A stretch of 64,000 nucleotides of DNA, taken from contig JAJYYO010000017.1 in assembly GCA_021800795.1 (NCBI GenBank), positions 1-64,000 of the forward strand, given 5' to 3'. This DNA is from Pseudomonadota bacterium. GTDB taxonomy: Bacteria; Pseudomonadota; Gammaproteobacteria; Burkholderiales; Gallionellaceae. The notes beneath the pieces were generated by a model. The model saw nothing but the letters and a program-made list of their open reading frames with translations, searched no databases and was not told where the DNA came from. This document shows, in pieces, positions 47,169 through 55,683 of this stretch (position 1 is the stretch's first letter; each line of letters opens with the position of its first letter). Position numbers and translations under genes: made by a program.

Positions 47169-47562
47169 TTATTCCCCAAACGGGTTGTAAAGCGGCACAT
47201 TAAAGCGTTCAAAACCGCGCAAATTTCTCGTGACGACCGTCAGTTTATGCACAATTGCACTGGCTGCAATCATGGCATCTTCGTAAACGGTATCCGATTG
47301 TCGGTGCATCAGCCTCGCCCAGACTCGAAAAGTTATCGCATCCATCAGCAGTACATTGTATGAGGCAGCGACCTGATCAGCCCACGCCTCAATTTCCGCA
47401 GCCTTGATCGTATCCTGCTCACGCGTCAATTCAATGCCAATCTGTATTTCACCCAGCGTTACCGCACTGAGATAAAGATCGGCATATCTGCTATCGATTC
47501 AAGCCGCGCGACCACAGCCCCGTGAGGGCGGATCTTACGCAACAATATGGGTATCAATTAGT
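47169..47562 (-). pseudogene. Decayed VapC-type PIN-domain toxin gene
   Basis: The intact 3' part (47169-47429) encodes the PIN C-terminus (TVYEDAMIAASAIVHKLTVVTRNLRGFERFNV). Upstream, the rest of the family pattern appears in pieces in different frames: LIDTHIVA, RKIRPHGAVVARLESIADMP, then AVTLGEIQIGIELTREQD. At least two frameshifts and loss of the start codon separate them. A VapC RNase of about 140 residues was probably encoded once; it is now dead. Confidence 0.8.
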
Positions 47563-47820
47563 TACAGCGCGATTGCAGGGCGACGTTGGGCCGCCCCGCG
47601 TGCAGGAAATTCAAAATCAGTACAGGCAAAATCTGCCAGCAACAATGATTTAAGAGAGGGGCGCGCGGCTGCGTTCAACCGCTTCCATTCATTAATTAAT
47701 GTCGACAAGAACAGCTGTTTCCGCGCCGCGCCGCGTGACCAGCTGCGGCCCCTCGCTGATACAGGCAGACAATAACTCGCTGAAACGGGATTTTGCATCT
47801 TGTACAGGCCAAGCATGCAT
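47562..47820 (-). pseudogene. Decayed Phd-like antitoxin gene
   Basis: From the ATG at 47820 the frame reads VQDAKSRFSELLSACISEGP and continues to AVLVDIN before a stop. The matching C-terminus (EWKRLNAAARPSLKSLLLADF...PAIAL) continues in another frame. The break is a four-base duplication in attaattaat (47691-47700). It lies directly upstream of the vapC remnant, in the usual antitoxin-toxin order. Confidence 0.8.
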
Positions 47821-48014
47821 GATTAAACCCCATTAAACCAGTCAGGCGCCTAGTTTAATGAGGTTTAAAAAGATAAGCAACAACCTCGTTTAACTCCCCC
47901 TCGCTTCCCAAACCTCCCATTTCGTCAGGTTTTCTTTGCCATGCAAGACGATTTTTTTGGCTATGTCACAATTAGTTGTTGGTGTTACGCAACAATATGA
48001 TTTATGAAATATTT

Positions 48015-48101
48015 GTAGGGTGGAAAAAGCGTAGCGTTTCCACCGTTGATCCCATGAATGGTGGATACGCGCACGCGCTTTATCCGCTTTATCCACCCTA
48101 C
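48015..48101. repeat. Palindromic intergenic repeat of the GTAGGGTGGA type
   Basis: GTAGGGTGGA and TCCACCCTAC bound an 87-bp unit with internal GCGTAGCG and GGTGGATACGC segments. It matches a repeat family common in beta- and gammaproteobacteria. The 47821-48181 gap contains nothing else that looks coding. Confidence 0.8.
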
Positions 48102-48181
48102 CTGATGTTCAACACACACAGTGACATAGCCTTTTTTTTCGTTCGCCGCGTGCCCTGTTAGCTGGTGCGCTCGAAGGCAAG

Positions 48182-48454
48182 CTAGTGCGGCAGTGCAAAG
48201 AAAAGCTTGGCGAGCAGGGCAAGAATGCCTGACGACAAAGCCAGAGACAGGCCGACCATCCAGCGAATAAGCTTCATTTCACCGCTGATGCGCAACTCCA
48301 ATTCGCGCAGGTCACCCCTGGTAGATAATTCCTGTGTACCGGCAGACAGCACGTCCGCCAAGGCTTCTGCCTCGGCTTTGGCATGGTCGCGCGAAATCCA
48401 GGCTTTTTCCAGCCGTTCCACAAATTTAAGAGTATCGAAAGTAATCGTGCTCAT
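48182..48454 (-). CDS. DUF1640-like coiled-coil membrane-tail protein
   Basis: The 90-residue protein (MSTITFDTLKFVERLEKAWISRDHAKAEAEALADVL onward) matches DUF1640: a helical N-terminus that forms a coiled coil and one C-terminal transmembrane segment (WMVGLSLALSSGILALLAKLFF). DUF1640 relatives include mitochondrial CCDC90/MCUR1; the bacterial role is unknown. The ATG at 48454 is preferred over the open frame upstream, which runs into IS sequence. Confidence 0.75.
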   Translation of the reverse strand: MSTITFDTLKFVERLEKAWISRDHAKAEAEALADVLSAGTQELSTRGDLRELELRISGEMKLIRWMVGLSLALSSGILALLAKLFFALPH

Positions 48455-48525
48455 AGTGGCAGCGATTCTGCTCTCGGGTTCATAGAAAGTCAAACTGCAT
48501 GGGAATTCTATAGTGGACCCCTCAG

Positions 48526-48745
48526 TCAAGACAATAATGTGTCGAGTTTAAGAGGATCGCCTGTTTCATGCAGATGGACGGCGCTGCCCCGGTTTTTTGC
48601 TTCTATTTCTGCAAGCGGTTTTTCTGTCTTACTGTACTTGTCCACAATCCTGGCTCCGCCGCCACTGCCAGTACGATAAACCTGATCCGGCGTGTCGTAG
48701 CCCAGCGACTGGTGAGTTCTTTCCGTGTTGTAAAATACAAAATAT
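48526..48745 (-). pseudogene. 3' fragment of IS3 orfB transposase
   Basis: The frame reads LPELLLGLTEYFVFYNTERTHQSLGY in pieces and then DTPDQVYRTGSGGGARIVDK, the standard C-terminus of IS3 orfB after the DDE core. The DDE residues lie in the deleted part. It is fused in another frame to the end of orfA. Confidence 0.85.
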
Positions 48746-48749
48746 TCCG

Positions 48750-48989
48750 TCAGTCCAAGCAGTAATTCCGGCAGCGTGCTATATCCTTTTCGGCAGGTTT
48801 GGGGCCGCGTTTGACATCAAACAGGCTGGATGCCTGTTCTTGCAGTTCCCGCTTCCACAAACCAACTTGCGTCGGATGCACGCCAAATTCCTGGTCAATC
48901 TCGTTTACAGTCTTAATGCCACGGATCGCCTCAAGCGCCAGTTTCGACTTGAACTCACCCGTGAAATTCTTACGTCGGCTTTCACTCAT
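48750..48989 (-). pseudogene. IS3-family transposase orfA, truncated
   Basis: The protein begins MSESRRKNFTGEFKSKLALEAIRGIKTVNEIDQEFGVHPTQVGLWK, a helix-turn-helix of IS3 orfA. The last eight residues (RCRNYCLD) come from reading past the deletion point into orfB sequence. AAGGAGCAGGTG precedes the ATG. Confidence 0.85.
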
Positions 48990-49062
48990 CACCTGCTCCT
49001 TTTTTACAGCAGGCTACCATCTGTGTCACTGTCTGAAAACTGGGGTCCACTATAGTCGCGCA

Positions 49063-49177
49063 AAGGTTTGCCACAGGTGAGGACTATAAGACCATCGCAC
49101 AGCAACTGTCCGCATCACCTTCGACGGCCAGAGGGCATTTGACCCGCATCTACGCCAATCTCAACGAGAAAGCCTGA
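49063..49177 (+). pseudogene. 3' fragment of a LuxR-type HTH gene
   Basis: Just outside the IS terminus one frame reads FATGEDYKTIAQQLSASPST and continues ARGHLTRIYANLNEKA before a stop. This is a LuxR-type helix-turn-helix that lacks everything upstream. The IS insertion or its deletion may have removed the rest of the gene. Confidence 0.6.
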
Positions 49178-49180
49178 TCG

Positions 49181-50572
49181 TTAAATCACCTTCGAGTAGC
49201 GCGCATGTTCGGTGCGGGTGCGCAGGTATTTATCGAACACCATGCAGATATTGCGTATCAGCATGCGTCCCTTGGGCGTAACGCTGATCCATTGCTGGGA
49301 TATTTCCAGCAGACCTTCGCGCTCGTATTCGCGCAATTCTTCCATCTCGGTGGCAAAATAGCTGTCGAAGTCGATCAGATAGGCGATATTGAACGAATCC
49401 TTGGAAAGCTCGAAATGACACATCAAGGCCTGGATGATGGCGCGACGCACCAGATCGTCGGCATTCAGTTCCAGACCGCGCATGATGGGCAACTGATCAT
49501 GATCGAGCGCATCGTAATAATTTTCCAGATCCCGGTAATTCTGGCTGTAGGTCGGCCCGATCTTGCCGATGGAACTCACCCCGAGGGCGATCAGATCGCA
49601 ATCCGAATGCGTGGAATAGCCCTGAAAATTGCGGTGCAGCCTGCCCTGACGCTGCGCCACGGCCAGCTCATCTTCAGGTTTGGCGAAGTGATCCATGCCG
49701 ATATATAGATAACCTGCGGCGGTCAGTTTGTTCACCGCCATGCTCAGAATGTCCAGCTTCACCTGAGGCGCCGGCAAATCCTCCTCGTTGATACGCCGCT
49801 GCGGTTTGAACAGCGTCGGCATGTGCGCGTAATTGTAGATGGACAGGCGATCCGGATCGGCGGCAATCACGCGATCCAGCGTGACGCCAAAACCGTCAAG
49901 CGTCTGTTTTGGCAAGCCATAGATCAGATCGATGCTCACCGACTTGAAGCCGTTGGCTCTTGCCGCATGAATCACACCCAGGGTTTCCTCTTCAGACTGA
50001 ATGCGGTTCACTGCGCGCTGAACCTCGTCATCGAAGTCCTGCACACCGATGCTGATGCGATTGAAACCCTCCTTACCCAGCAACGCGATGGTCTCATCGC
50101 TGACCTTGCGCGGATCGATCTCGATGGAATACTCACCTTCATCCACCAGCTTGAAATTCCCGCGTATCGCCGCCATCACCTGACGAATCTCATCATCGGA
50201 CAGGAATGTCGGGGTACCGCCGCCAAAGTGCAACTGCTCGACCACCTGACCTTTGCCCAGCAGCTTCGCCTGCATGGTCATTTCCTTGATCAGATAGTTC
50301 ACATAAACGCCGGACTTGCTGCGATCCTTGGTGATGACCTTGTTGCAGGCACAATAGAAACAAAGCGTGTTGCAGAAAGGAATATGGACGTACAGCGACA
50401 AAGGGCGACTGACACCGCCGATTTCCCGCTTCAACAGCCACTGACTGTAAGTCTCGGCATTAAAAGCTTCGACAAAACGATCTGCGGTCGGGTAAGAGGT
50501 GTAACGCGGGCCGTTTTTGTCCAGCCTGCGTATCAGTTCCAGATCCACGACCAATTGATTGTTGTTCGACAT
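49181..50572 (-). CDS. hemN: Oxygen-independent coproporphyrinogen III oxidase
   Basis: HemN is a radical-SAM enzyme that makes protoporphyrinogen IX without oxygen. The 463-residue protein has the cluster motif C67-N-T-L-C71-F-Y-C74, plus the HFGGGTPTFL SAM motif and the family C-terminal domain. An FNR-like box lies 58 bases upstream and the fnr gene is divergent, so anaerobic induction is likely. Confidence 0.96.
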   Translation of the reverse strand: MSNNNQLVVDLELIRRLDKNGPRYTSYPTADRFVEAFNAETYSQWLLKREIGGVSRPLSLYVHIPFCNTLCFYCACNKVITKDRSKSGVYVNYLIKEMTMQAKLLGKGQVVEQLHFGGGTPTFLSDDEIRQVMAAIRGNFKLVDEGEYSIEIDPRKVSDETIALLGKEGFNRISIGVQDFDDEVQRAVNRIQSEEETLGVIHAARANGFKSVSIDLIYGLPKQTLDGFGVTLDRVIAADPDRLSIYNYAHMPTLFKPQRRINEEDLPAPQVKLDILSMAVNKLTAAGYLYIGMDHFAKPEDELAVAQRQGRLHRNFQGYSTHSDCDLIALGVSSIGKIGPTYSQNYRDLENYYDALDHDQLPIMRGLELNADDLVRRAIIQALMCHFELSKDSFNIAYLIDFDSYFATEMEELREYEREGLLEISQQWISVTPKGRMLIRNICMVFDKYLRTRTEHARYSKVI

Positions 50573-50629
50573 GAATATCGCCGCTGGTTAAATAAGGCGA
50601 TATTATGCCAGCCGGAGCAAAAAAATGGT

Positions 50630-50643
50630 TTGATGTATGTCAA
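50630..50643. promoter_or_regulatory. FNR-like box between hemN and fnr
   Basis: TTGATGTATGTCAA matches the FNR consensus TTGAT-N4-ATCAA at nine of ten positions. It lies 58 bases before hemN and 100 bases before fnr, so it could activate hemN and also autoregulate fnr. Confidence 0.7.
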
Positions 50644-50742
50644 AATATATAAAGTATTCACCATGAATGAAAAACACACGGCAATCAGGTGTGTCACTTC
50701 CTGTTATTATCCAGTCTAACCACTGCATGAGGGTTGCGCAAC

Positions 50743-51456
50743 ATGTCAACGACCGCCCACAAATCCACCTGTTCCAGTTGCAATCTGGCCGAACTTTGCC
50801 TGCCTATCGGTCTCACCGCACCGGAAATGCAGCGACTCGATGAGCTTGGCATACAGAAGCGCAGCTTTCTGCGCAGCGATTATCTATACCGCAGCGGTGA
50901 CAAATTCCGCTCCCTGTTCGCTATCAACAACGGATCGTTCAAGACTCAGGTTCTGCACGAGGACGGGCGCGAACAGGTTACCGGCTTCCAGATGACCGGA
51001 GAAATTATCGGGCTGGACGCGATCAGCACCGATGTACACGCCTGCGAAGCCGTCGCCATGGAGAGCGGCATGGTGTGCGAACTCCCGTTCAACAAACTGG
51101 AAACATTGAGCCGTGACATTCCGTCGCTACAGCGCCATTTGCACAAAATCATGAGCCGCGAAATCGTGCGCGACCAGGGCATCATGTTGCTGCTGGGCTC
51201 GATGCGCGCAGAAGAACGACTGGCCGCTTTCCTTCTTAACCTCTCGCAGCGTTACGCCACGCGCGGATTATCGCCAACCCGCTTCCATCTGCGCATGTCG
51301 CGACAGGAAATCGGCAGCTATCTGGGATTGAAACTGGAAACGGTCAGTCGCGCTTTTTCGCATTTTCAGGAGGCAGGAATCATCATCGTAAAGGTGCGTG
51401 CGATCGAGATCATCAATCTGGCAGACCTGAAAGCCTGCATCAACAGCTCGTGCTAA
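50743..51456 (+). CDS. fnr: FNR-type oxygen-sensing transcription regulator
   Basis: The 237-residue protein has the four cluster cysteines of FNR: C10, C13, C19 and C112, with the same C-to-C spacings as E. coli FNR (3, 6 and 93). The C-terminal recognition helix EIGSYLGLKLETVSRAFSHF has the E-SR residues that read TTGAT. The start is the ATG at 50743; the TTG at 50734 is not needed. It should activate anaerobic genes, with ompW and hemN as visible candidates. Confidence 0.96.
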   Translation: MSTTAHKSTCSSCNLAELCLPIGLTAPEMQRLDELGIQKRSFLRSDYLYRSGDKFRSLFAINNGSFKTQVLHEDGREQVTGFQMTGEIIGLDAISTDVHACEAVAMESGMVCELPFNKLETLSRDIPSLQRHLHKIMSREIVRDQGIMLLLGSMRAEERLAAFLLNLSQRYATRGLSPTRFHLRMSRQEIGSYLGLKLETVSRAFSHFQEAGIIIVKVRAIEIINLADLKACINSSC

Positions 51457-51468
51457 CCAAAGGGAACC

Positions 51469-51852
51469 ATGCAAACGACCGTCGAGATTCTCGGAAAAAA
51501 GGTGCTGGTGGAGTGGACTAAAAACGCCGATAAAAAAATGCAGGCGCTTACCGAGCCATTGGCTGTTGAAATGGAGCTATATTTCAGCTGCCTGATCAGA
51601 AAAGCCGTCCGCTTCGGCGCCGATGCGCATGCAGAAAATTTTGCCTTTGCCAACCCGCAATTAAAAATCGGTTTCCGTCCGGTGATGACCCAGACATGCA
51701 ACGTCAGCGATTATGCAGGAGAACCGCCCCTGACTGATTTTCCTATTGTCAAACCGGAAGCATACGTCCCGAAACGACTCACCATCGATTATAAGAACGG
51801 CAGTTGGACAGGCGATTTCTTTCTGCAAAGAATCAAGCCGCATAACTCATAA
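51469..51852 (+). CDS. Conserved hypothetical protein downstream of fnr
   Basis: The 127-residue soluble protein begins 12 bases after fnr with AAGGGAACC before its ATG, so it is probably co-transcribed. The sequence (MELYFSCLIRKAVRF and TDFPIVKPEAYVPKRLTIDYKNGSWTGDFFL) shows mixed alpha/beta structure with two central cysteines but no known motif. No function is proposed. Confidence 0.75.
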   Translation: MQTTVEILGKKVLVEWTKNADKKMQALTEPLAVEMELYFSCLIRKAVRFGADAHAENFAFANPQLKIGFRPVMTQTCNVSDYAGEPPLTDFPIVKPEAYVPKRLTIDYKNGSWTGDFFLQRIKPHNS

Positions 51853-51875
51853 CCGCTCATGTCCAGATACTGCGA

Positions 51876-53579
51876 TCAGCGAGCACTCTCAACCGCATGC
51901 CTGTGAATCGTGCTTCTAACCATGAACGTTACTGCATCACGGATATCCGCTACTGCCCGTTGCTTACAGGGTAACGCCGCTTCCGTATCGTGCACCAGCA
52001 TACAGGCGTTCGCCTCAAAAAAAAGCACCTCGCCGTTGGGCAGAATACTGCAATCCAGCCCACCATAATCCAGGTTCATGCGTTGCGCCACCTGTTCGAT
52101 GGCAGCGGCGGCACGGTAACCGAACACCTGCCGCCAATCGGTCAGAAAGTCCTCTTCTTCCTGACGCTTCCAATCGACACGCCCCATATCCGTCCGCCAG
52201 TAATGAACCAGCCAGTTCCCGGCAATTGCCAGATGATAGGGATAGGGCTTGCGATCGACAAAAATGAAGCGGTATTTCCGGTAGCAGCCTCGCAATCCCT
52301 TGAAGTCGTGAAAATCGGTCAGCAGAAACCGCTCGCAGGGGGTTTTCGCGAGGTATTCCGTCAGCTCAGCATGCGTCCTGATCAGGGCCAAACCATCGCC
52401 GCCGTGCGTGCCGCCGGGACGAATCAAAAACGGATCTGTAAAGGCGCCTATCGGTTCATCACGCAACATCCAGCGAACTTGAGGAACCAGCAATCCGGGA
52501 ATATCGCCAAACAACGCATGCGCCTGATCGCGACCTGTGCGAGACACCTGATCAGGTGAATTAAGAAGCGGTTTTGCCAATCTTGCGACGAGCATGTTCA
52601 CCGCTCCGAACTGGCCGCCGTTTCTTTCGACTTCGCCCATCGTATTGAAAATCAGATCAGCGCCCAGCAGCGCATCCCATGACACGCCGCCTAACGGCGC
52701 ATCTGTCTGGTCGGGCGACACCATGATCAGGGTCACCCTGGAAAACAAGGCCGGATCGAACAAATAACGCGTAGGCACATGACTGGCTCCCGCGCCGCCC
52801 AACACCAGAATGGTGGCTTCCGGGCGTTCGGCTCCCTCTTTCTTCCCCAATCCCTGCGTGCGTGCCAGCTGGTTGAGCAGCGAGAGTGCATCGTCATCAC
52901 GACGCAAACGATACATAACCCTGGCAAGCTGCTCAATGGCGTCCGCATTACCCGCATCCATTTCCAGCATGGCGCGACAGGCATGCTCGGCGAGTTTCAA
53001 ATCTGCCGTCTCGCAGGCGGCATGGGAGATGTGCAGCAGGATGGACATGCGCTTGAGTGCTGCATCGTCTGGCGTATATTCCAACGCTTTCAGGTGAGCA
53101 TCAAGTGCCTCGCCAAAACGCCGGCAGTCGTATAACACCACCCCGCGGTTATCGTGGGCCATGCCGAAACAAGGATCAATAGCCAAAGCCCGATCCAGTG
53201 CAATCATGGCTTCATCAAATTGCCCCATGCGGTGCAGTGAGACAGCCAGATCGTTATGGATGGGCGCCAGATCGGGTTTACCCGTCGCCGCCCTGCGCAA
53301 CAGCACGACAGCATCCAGATCATGGCCACGGCTTTGCAGCAAGCGTCCAAGATTATGCAGCGCCAGGGGATGGTCCGCTTCAAAATCCAGCAGCCGAAGA
53401 AAGATCGCCTCCGCATCCGTCACGCGTGCGTTATCCATCAAAAGCATTCCCAGCATGCACAGTGCGTGTGAATGAAGAGGCTCCACGGCCAGAACCTGAC
53501 GATACAGCGCTTCCGCCTCGCTCAACCTGCCTTCCCGATAGTGTGAGAAAGCGGTATTCAGTTCATGCATGCTATCCAT
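51876..53579 (-). CDS. TPR protein with a RimK-like ATP-grasp C-terminus
   Basis: The N-terminal half (about 1-255) is a series of six to seven TPR repeats (FSHYREGRLSEAEALYRQVL, ALHNLGRLLQSRGHDLDAVV and others). The C-terminal half has an ATP-grasp-like region: LIRPGGTHGGDGLALI, a YRKYRFIFVDRKPYPYHLAI central strand, and the metal-binding end LDYGGLDCSILPNGEVLFFEAN. ATP-grasp enzymes ligate carboxylates to amines. The TPR part may bind a protein substrate. The start is placed at the ATG at 53579; the upstream TTG frame adds 21 poorly supported residues. Confidence 0.8.
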   Translation of the reverse strand: MDSMHELNTAFSHYREGRLSEAEALYRQVLAVEPLHSHALCMLGMLLMDNARVTDAEAIFLRLLDFEADHPLALHNLGRLLQSRGHDLDAVVLLRRAATGKPDLAPIHNDLAVSLHRMGQFDEAMIALDRALAIDPCFGMAHDNRGVVLYDCRRFGEALDAHLKALEYTPDDAALKRMSILLHISHAACETADLKLAEHACRAMLEMDAGNADAIEQLARVMYRLRRDDDALSLLNQLARTQGLGKKEGAERPEATILVLGGAGASHVPTRYLFDPALFSRVTLIMVSPDQTDAPLGGVSWDALLGADLIFNTMGEVERNGGQFGAVNMLVARLAKPLLNSPDQVSRTGRDQAHALFGDIPGLLVPQVRWMLRDEPIGAFTDPFLIRPGGTHGGDGLALIRTHAELTEYLAKTPCERFLLTDFHDFKGLRGCYRKYRFIFVDRKPYPYHLAIAGNWLVHYWRTDMGRVDWKRQEEEDFLTDWRQVFGYRAAAAIEQVAQRMNLDYGGLDCSILPNGEVLFFEANACMLVHDTEAALPCKQRAVADIRDAVTFMVRSTIHRHAVESAR

Positions 53580-53864
53580 TTCAAGATCGATTCCGCCAGT
53601 GGTCAAGTGAGCGGCAATAATGCCACGCGGGCAGTTTATCAAACAATTTCCCGTACCGTCGTCAACGCCTCATAAAATGAACAGAAATAGTGCGAAAAGC
53701 CTCCTTAGCGCCGAAAAATGGTGCAAAATCCGTTCCAACATCCGCACAAAATATCATAAGTAATTGTTTTATAATATAATTACAATTGGCACGAAACATG
53801 CATCATTAACAGCGCAGGTGCACCCATCCTGTTTTTTCGCCAATTCAAGAAGGAGCATTTCACC

Positions 53865-54125
53865 ATGAAAGACATGCACATTGCGATTTTCAGTATGTTT
53901 GCCATGTCCACTTTTTCCCTGCACGCAGCAGCTGGGCCGGACTGGTCAGTCATCCAAGATGCACGTGAAATGTCCTCGCGGCACAAAATAATCGAAAGAC
54001 AATCACCGGAAAAACAAGCCATGCCTATAATAGACCATGGCCCGCGCGCCTTGTCTACAGCGTGGCTGAACAAACCGCATCAAACGATTGCACCGTTCAG
54101 CAAGACGGTCTCGGCGTCCAGATGA
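53865..54125 (+). CDS. Small secreted hypothetical protein
   Basis: The 86-residue protein has a signal peptide (MKDMHIAIFSMFAMSTFSLHAAA) and a polar mature part with several Ile, Ser and His residues and no cysteine. A GGAG site lies ten bases before the ATG. No family is recognised. The 53643-53864 interval upstream has only an AT-rich promoter-like stretch. It is convergent with the MFS gene. Confidence 0.6.
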   Translation: MKDMHIAIFSMFAMSTFSLHAAAGPDWSVIQDAREMSSRHKIIERQSPEKQAMPIIDHGPRALSTAWLNKPHQTIAPFSKTVSASR

Positions 54126-54131
54126 GCCTTG

Positions 54132-55340
54132 CTAAACCGTCCGGTTCGACACGACCATGGCTTCACGCTTTTCCACGGCCTTGAGTATCACGAGCAACCC
54201 GGCGCCTGCAGCCATGAATCCTCCGGCCAGATAGAGGCCCGCTTCGTAACTGCCCAATCGCGTGGCCAACCAGCCGGTTATGGCGGGGCCCATTATCTGT
54301 GCCGCGCCGTACGAAAGCGTCATCTTGCCCATCATTTTGGCAGGACGGGTCGGGTAGTAGCGACCTGCCATGGTCAGCACCAGACTCACAATACCCATGA
54401 CGGTGCCGCCAAAGAGTATGGCCCCGGCAAGCGCTGCAACCAGTCCGCCCGCCAGTACCGGCAACATGATTCCGATAATTTGCAGGACCGAAGCGGAAAT
54501 GAGGGCATTAAGCGTCCCGGCACGACGTGCGATCAGATCCCATGCGATGCATGAAGGAGCAGCAGCGACCCCGATGACGAAAAAAACGAGTGTTCCGTTG
54601 CCGGCCAGGCCCGGCATATGATCGATAATTGCGACAATGAATGTTGCGCTGACCACATAGCCGATACCTGCGCAAAAATACGCAAACATGAAAAGACGCA
54701 TGAATAAAGCGCCGGGTGGAACATCTTCCATCTTCTGACCCGTCCTGGTCACGCTGCTGCGATCCGGAGGCGGCAGCCAGCGCAGCGCCGGAATAAGAAG
54801 CAGGCAGCCTACGAGGGTGAGCGCGAACCACTGCTCTCTCCAGTTGAGCCACTGAGTCATCAAGGCCACCGCTGCCGCTGAACAGGCGATTCCCAAGCCG
54901 ATACCCGAAAAGTGGAGACCTAACTCGCTGCGGTGATTATGGCGTATCAGCCAATTGAGGATGAGTCCGCTGCCTAAAAGCAAAGCAGCGGCACTGCTGA
55001 GTCCTGCGACAAAACGGGACAAAGCCCATAAGGTAAAATCCGTGGTCATGCCCATCATGGCGGTACTGACAATGGCGAGTACCATGCCGATACGGTACAG
55101 GCGATCCTTGAGCACCATGTCACCGATCAAGCTGGCAACCAGCGCGCCGCTCAAATAGCCCGCATAATTGATAGCCGCCAGCCAGCCGGCTGCTGCGACT
55201 CCCAACCCCGCCTGATGCTGCATCAGCGGCAGTAAAGGGGTATAGGAAAAACGGGCGATACCCAGCGCCAGAATCAGACTGGATATACCCGCACTTAAAA
55301 CTTTAATCCGTTGATCGCGCACTGAAAGCTTCCCTGTCAT
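54132..55340 (-). CDS. MFS transporter of the YbfB/YjiJ family
   Basis: The 402-residue protein has 12 transmembrane helices. The start (LILALGIARFSYTPLLPLMQ) and the first loop (AGYLSGALVASL) match the YbfB/YjiJ group. Its substrates are not established. It shares orientation with the TSUP permease gene upstream, separated by a MITE. Confidence 0.88.
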   Translation of the reverse strand: MTGKLSVRDQRIKVLSAGISSLILALGIARFSYTPLLPLMQHQAGLGVAAAGWLAAINYAGYLSGALVASLIGDMVLKDRLYRIGMVLAIVSTAMMGMTTDFTLWALSRFVAGLSSAAALLLGSGLILNWLIRHNHRSELGLHFSGIGLGIACSAAAVALMTQWLNWREQWFALTLVGCLLLIPALRWLPPPDRSSVTRTGQKMEDVPPGALFMRLFMFAYFCAGIGYVVSATFIVAIIDHMPGLAGNGTLVFFVIGVAAAPSCIAWDLIARRAGTLNALISASVLQIIGIMLPVLAGGLVAALAGAILFGGTVMGIVSLVLTMAGRYYPTRPAKMMGKMTLSYGAAQIMGPAITGWLATRLGSYEAGLYLAGGFMAAGAGLLVILKAVEKREAMVVSNRTV

Positions 55341-55410
55341 ACTGACCGAATCGTTTTATTATCACTGCCTGGGCAGTAGCCTCGTTTCACTGCCGATTTC
55401 CGACAGGCTG

Positions 55411-55683
55411 CTAGGAGCCTGTCGGACTTGTTTCGCAAGTGCGACGGGGATGATTTTTTTGTAGTGCAAGAAGCGGTGAAGCGCCGTTTGGCTGGTCCAA
55501 ACAAGCAAGCCGCGACGCTGCAATACGAAAAAATCACCCCGTCCCTGCGGGTTGCCAGCAAAAACAGCGTCTGTGGCGTTGCAAATCTTGACAATGGAAT
55601 GACCATTGCCCGCGATTCGCGCCTTGCAGCCATCTTTTTTTGCTGACAACGCATCTTGTGAAACAAGTCCGACAGGCTCCTAG
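55411..55683. mobile_element. MITE-like element with 29-bp terminal inverted repeats
   Basis: The termini at 55411-55439 and 55655-55683 match at 28 of 29 positions and begin CTAGGAGCCTGTCGGACTTG. Inside are frames without homology to transposases. Size, termini and lack of coding capacity fit a non-autonomous DNA transposon. Its right end overlaps the TSUP stop codon. Confidence 0.85.

Larger units (their letters stand above)
48509..49054 (-). mobile_element. Internally deleted IS3-family element
   Basis: Perfect 13-bp terminal inverted repeats (TATAGTGGACCCC and GGGGTCCACTATA) bound 546 bases, less than half of a normal IS3 element. The 5' orfA and the last 70 or so codons of orfB are present and joined directly. 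The integrase catalytic core is missing, so the element cannot move by itself. No obvious target duplication remains. Confidence 0.88.

Noticed and set aside
55362-55649. Frames inside the MITE that look like small proteins
   Set aside because: They lie fully within the element, have no transposase motif, and appear only because the element is conserved.
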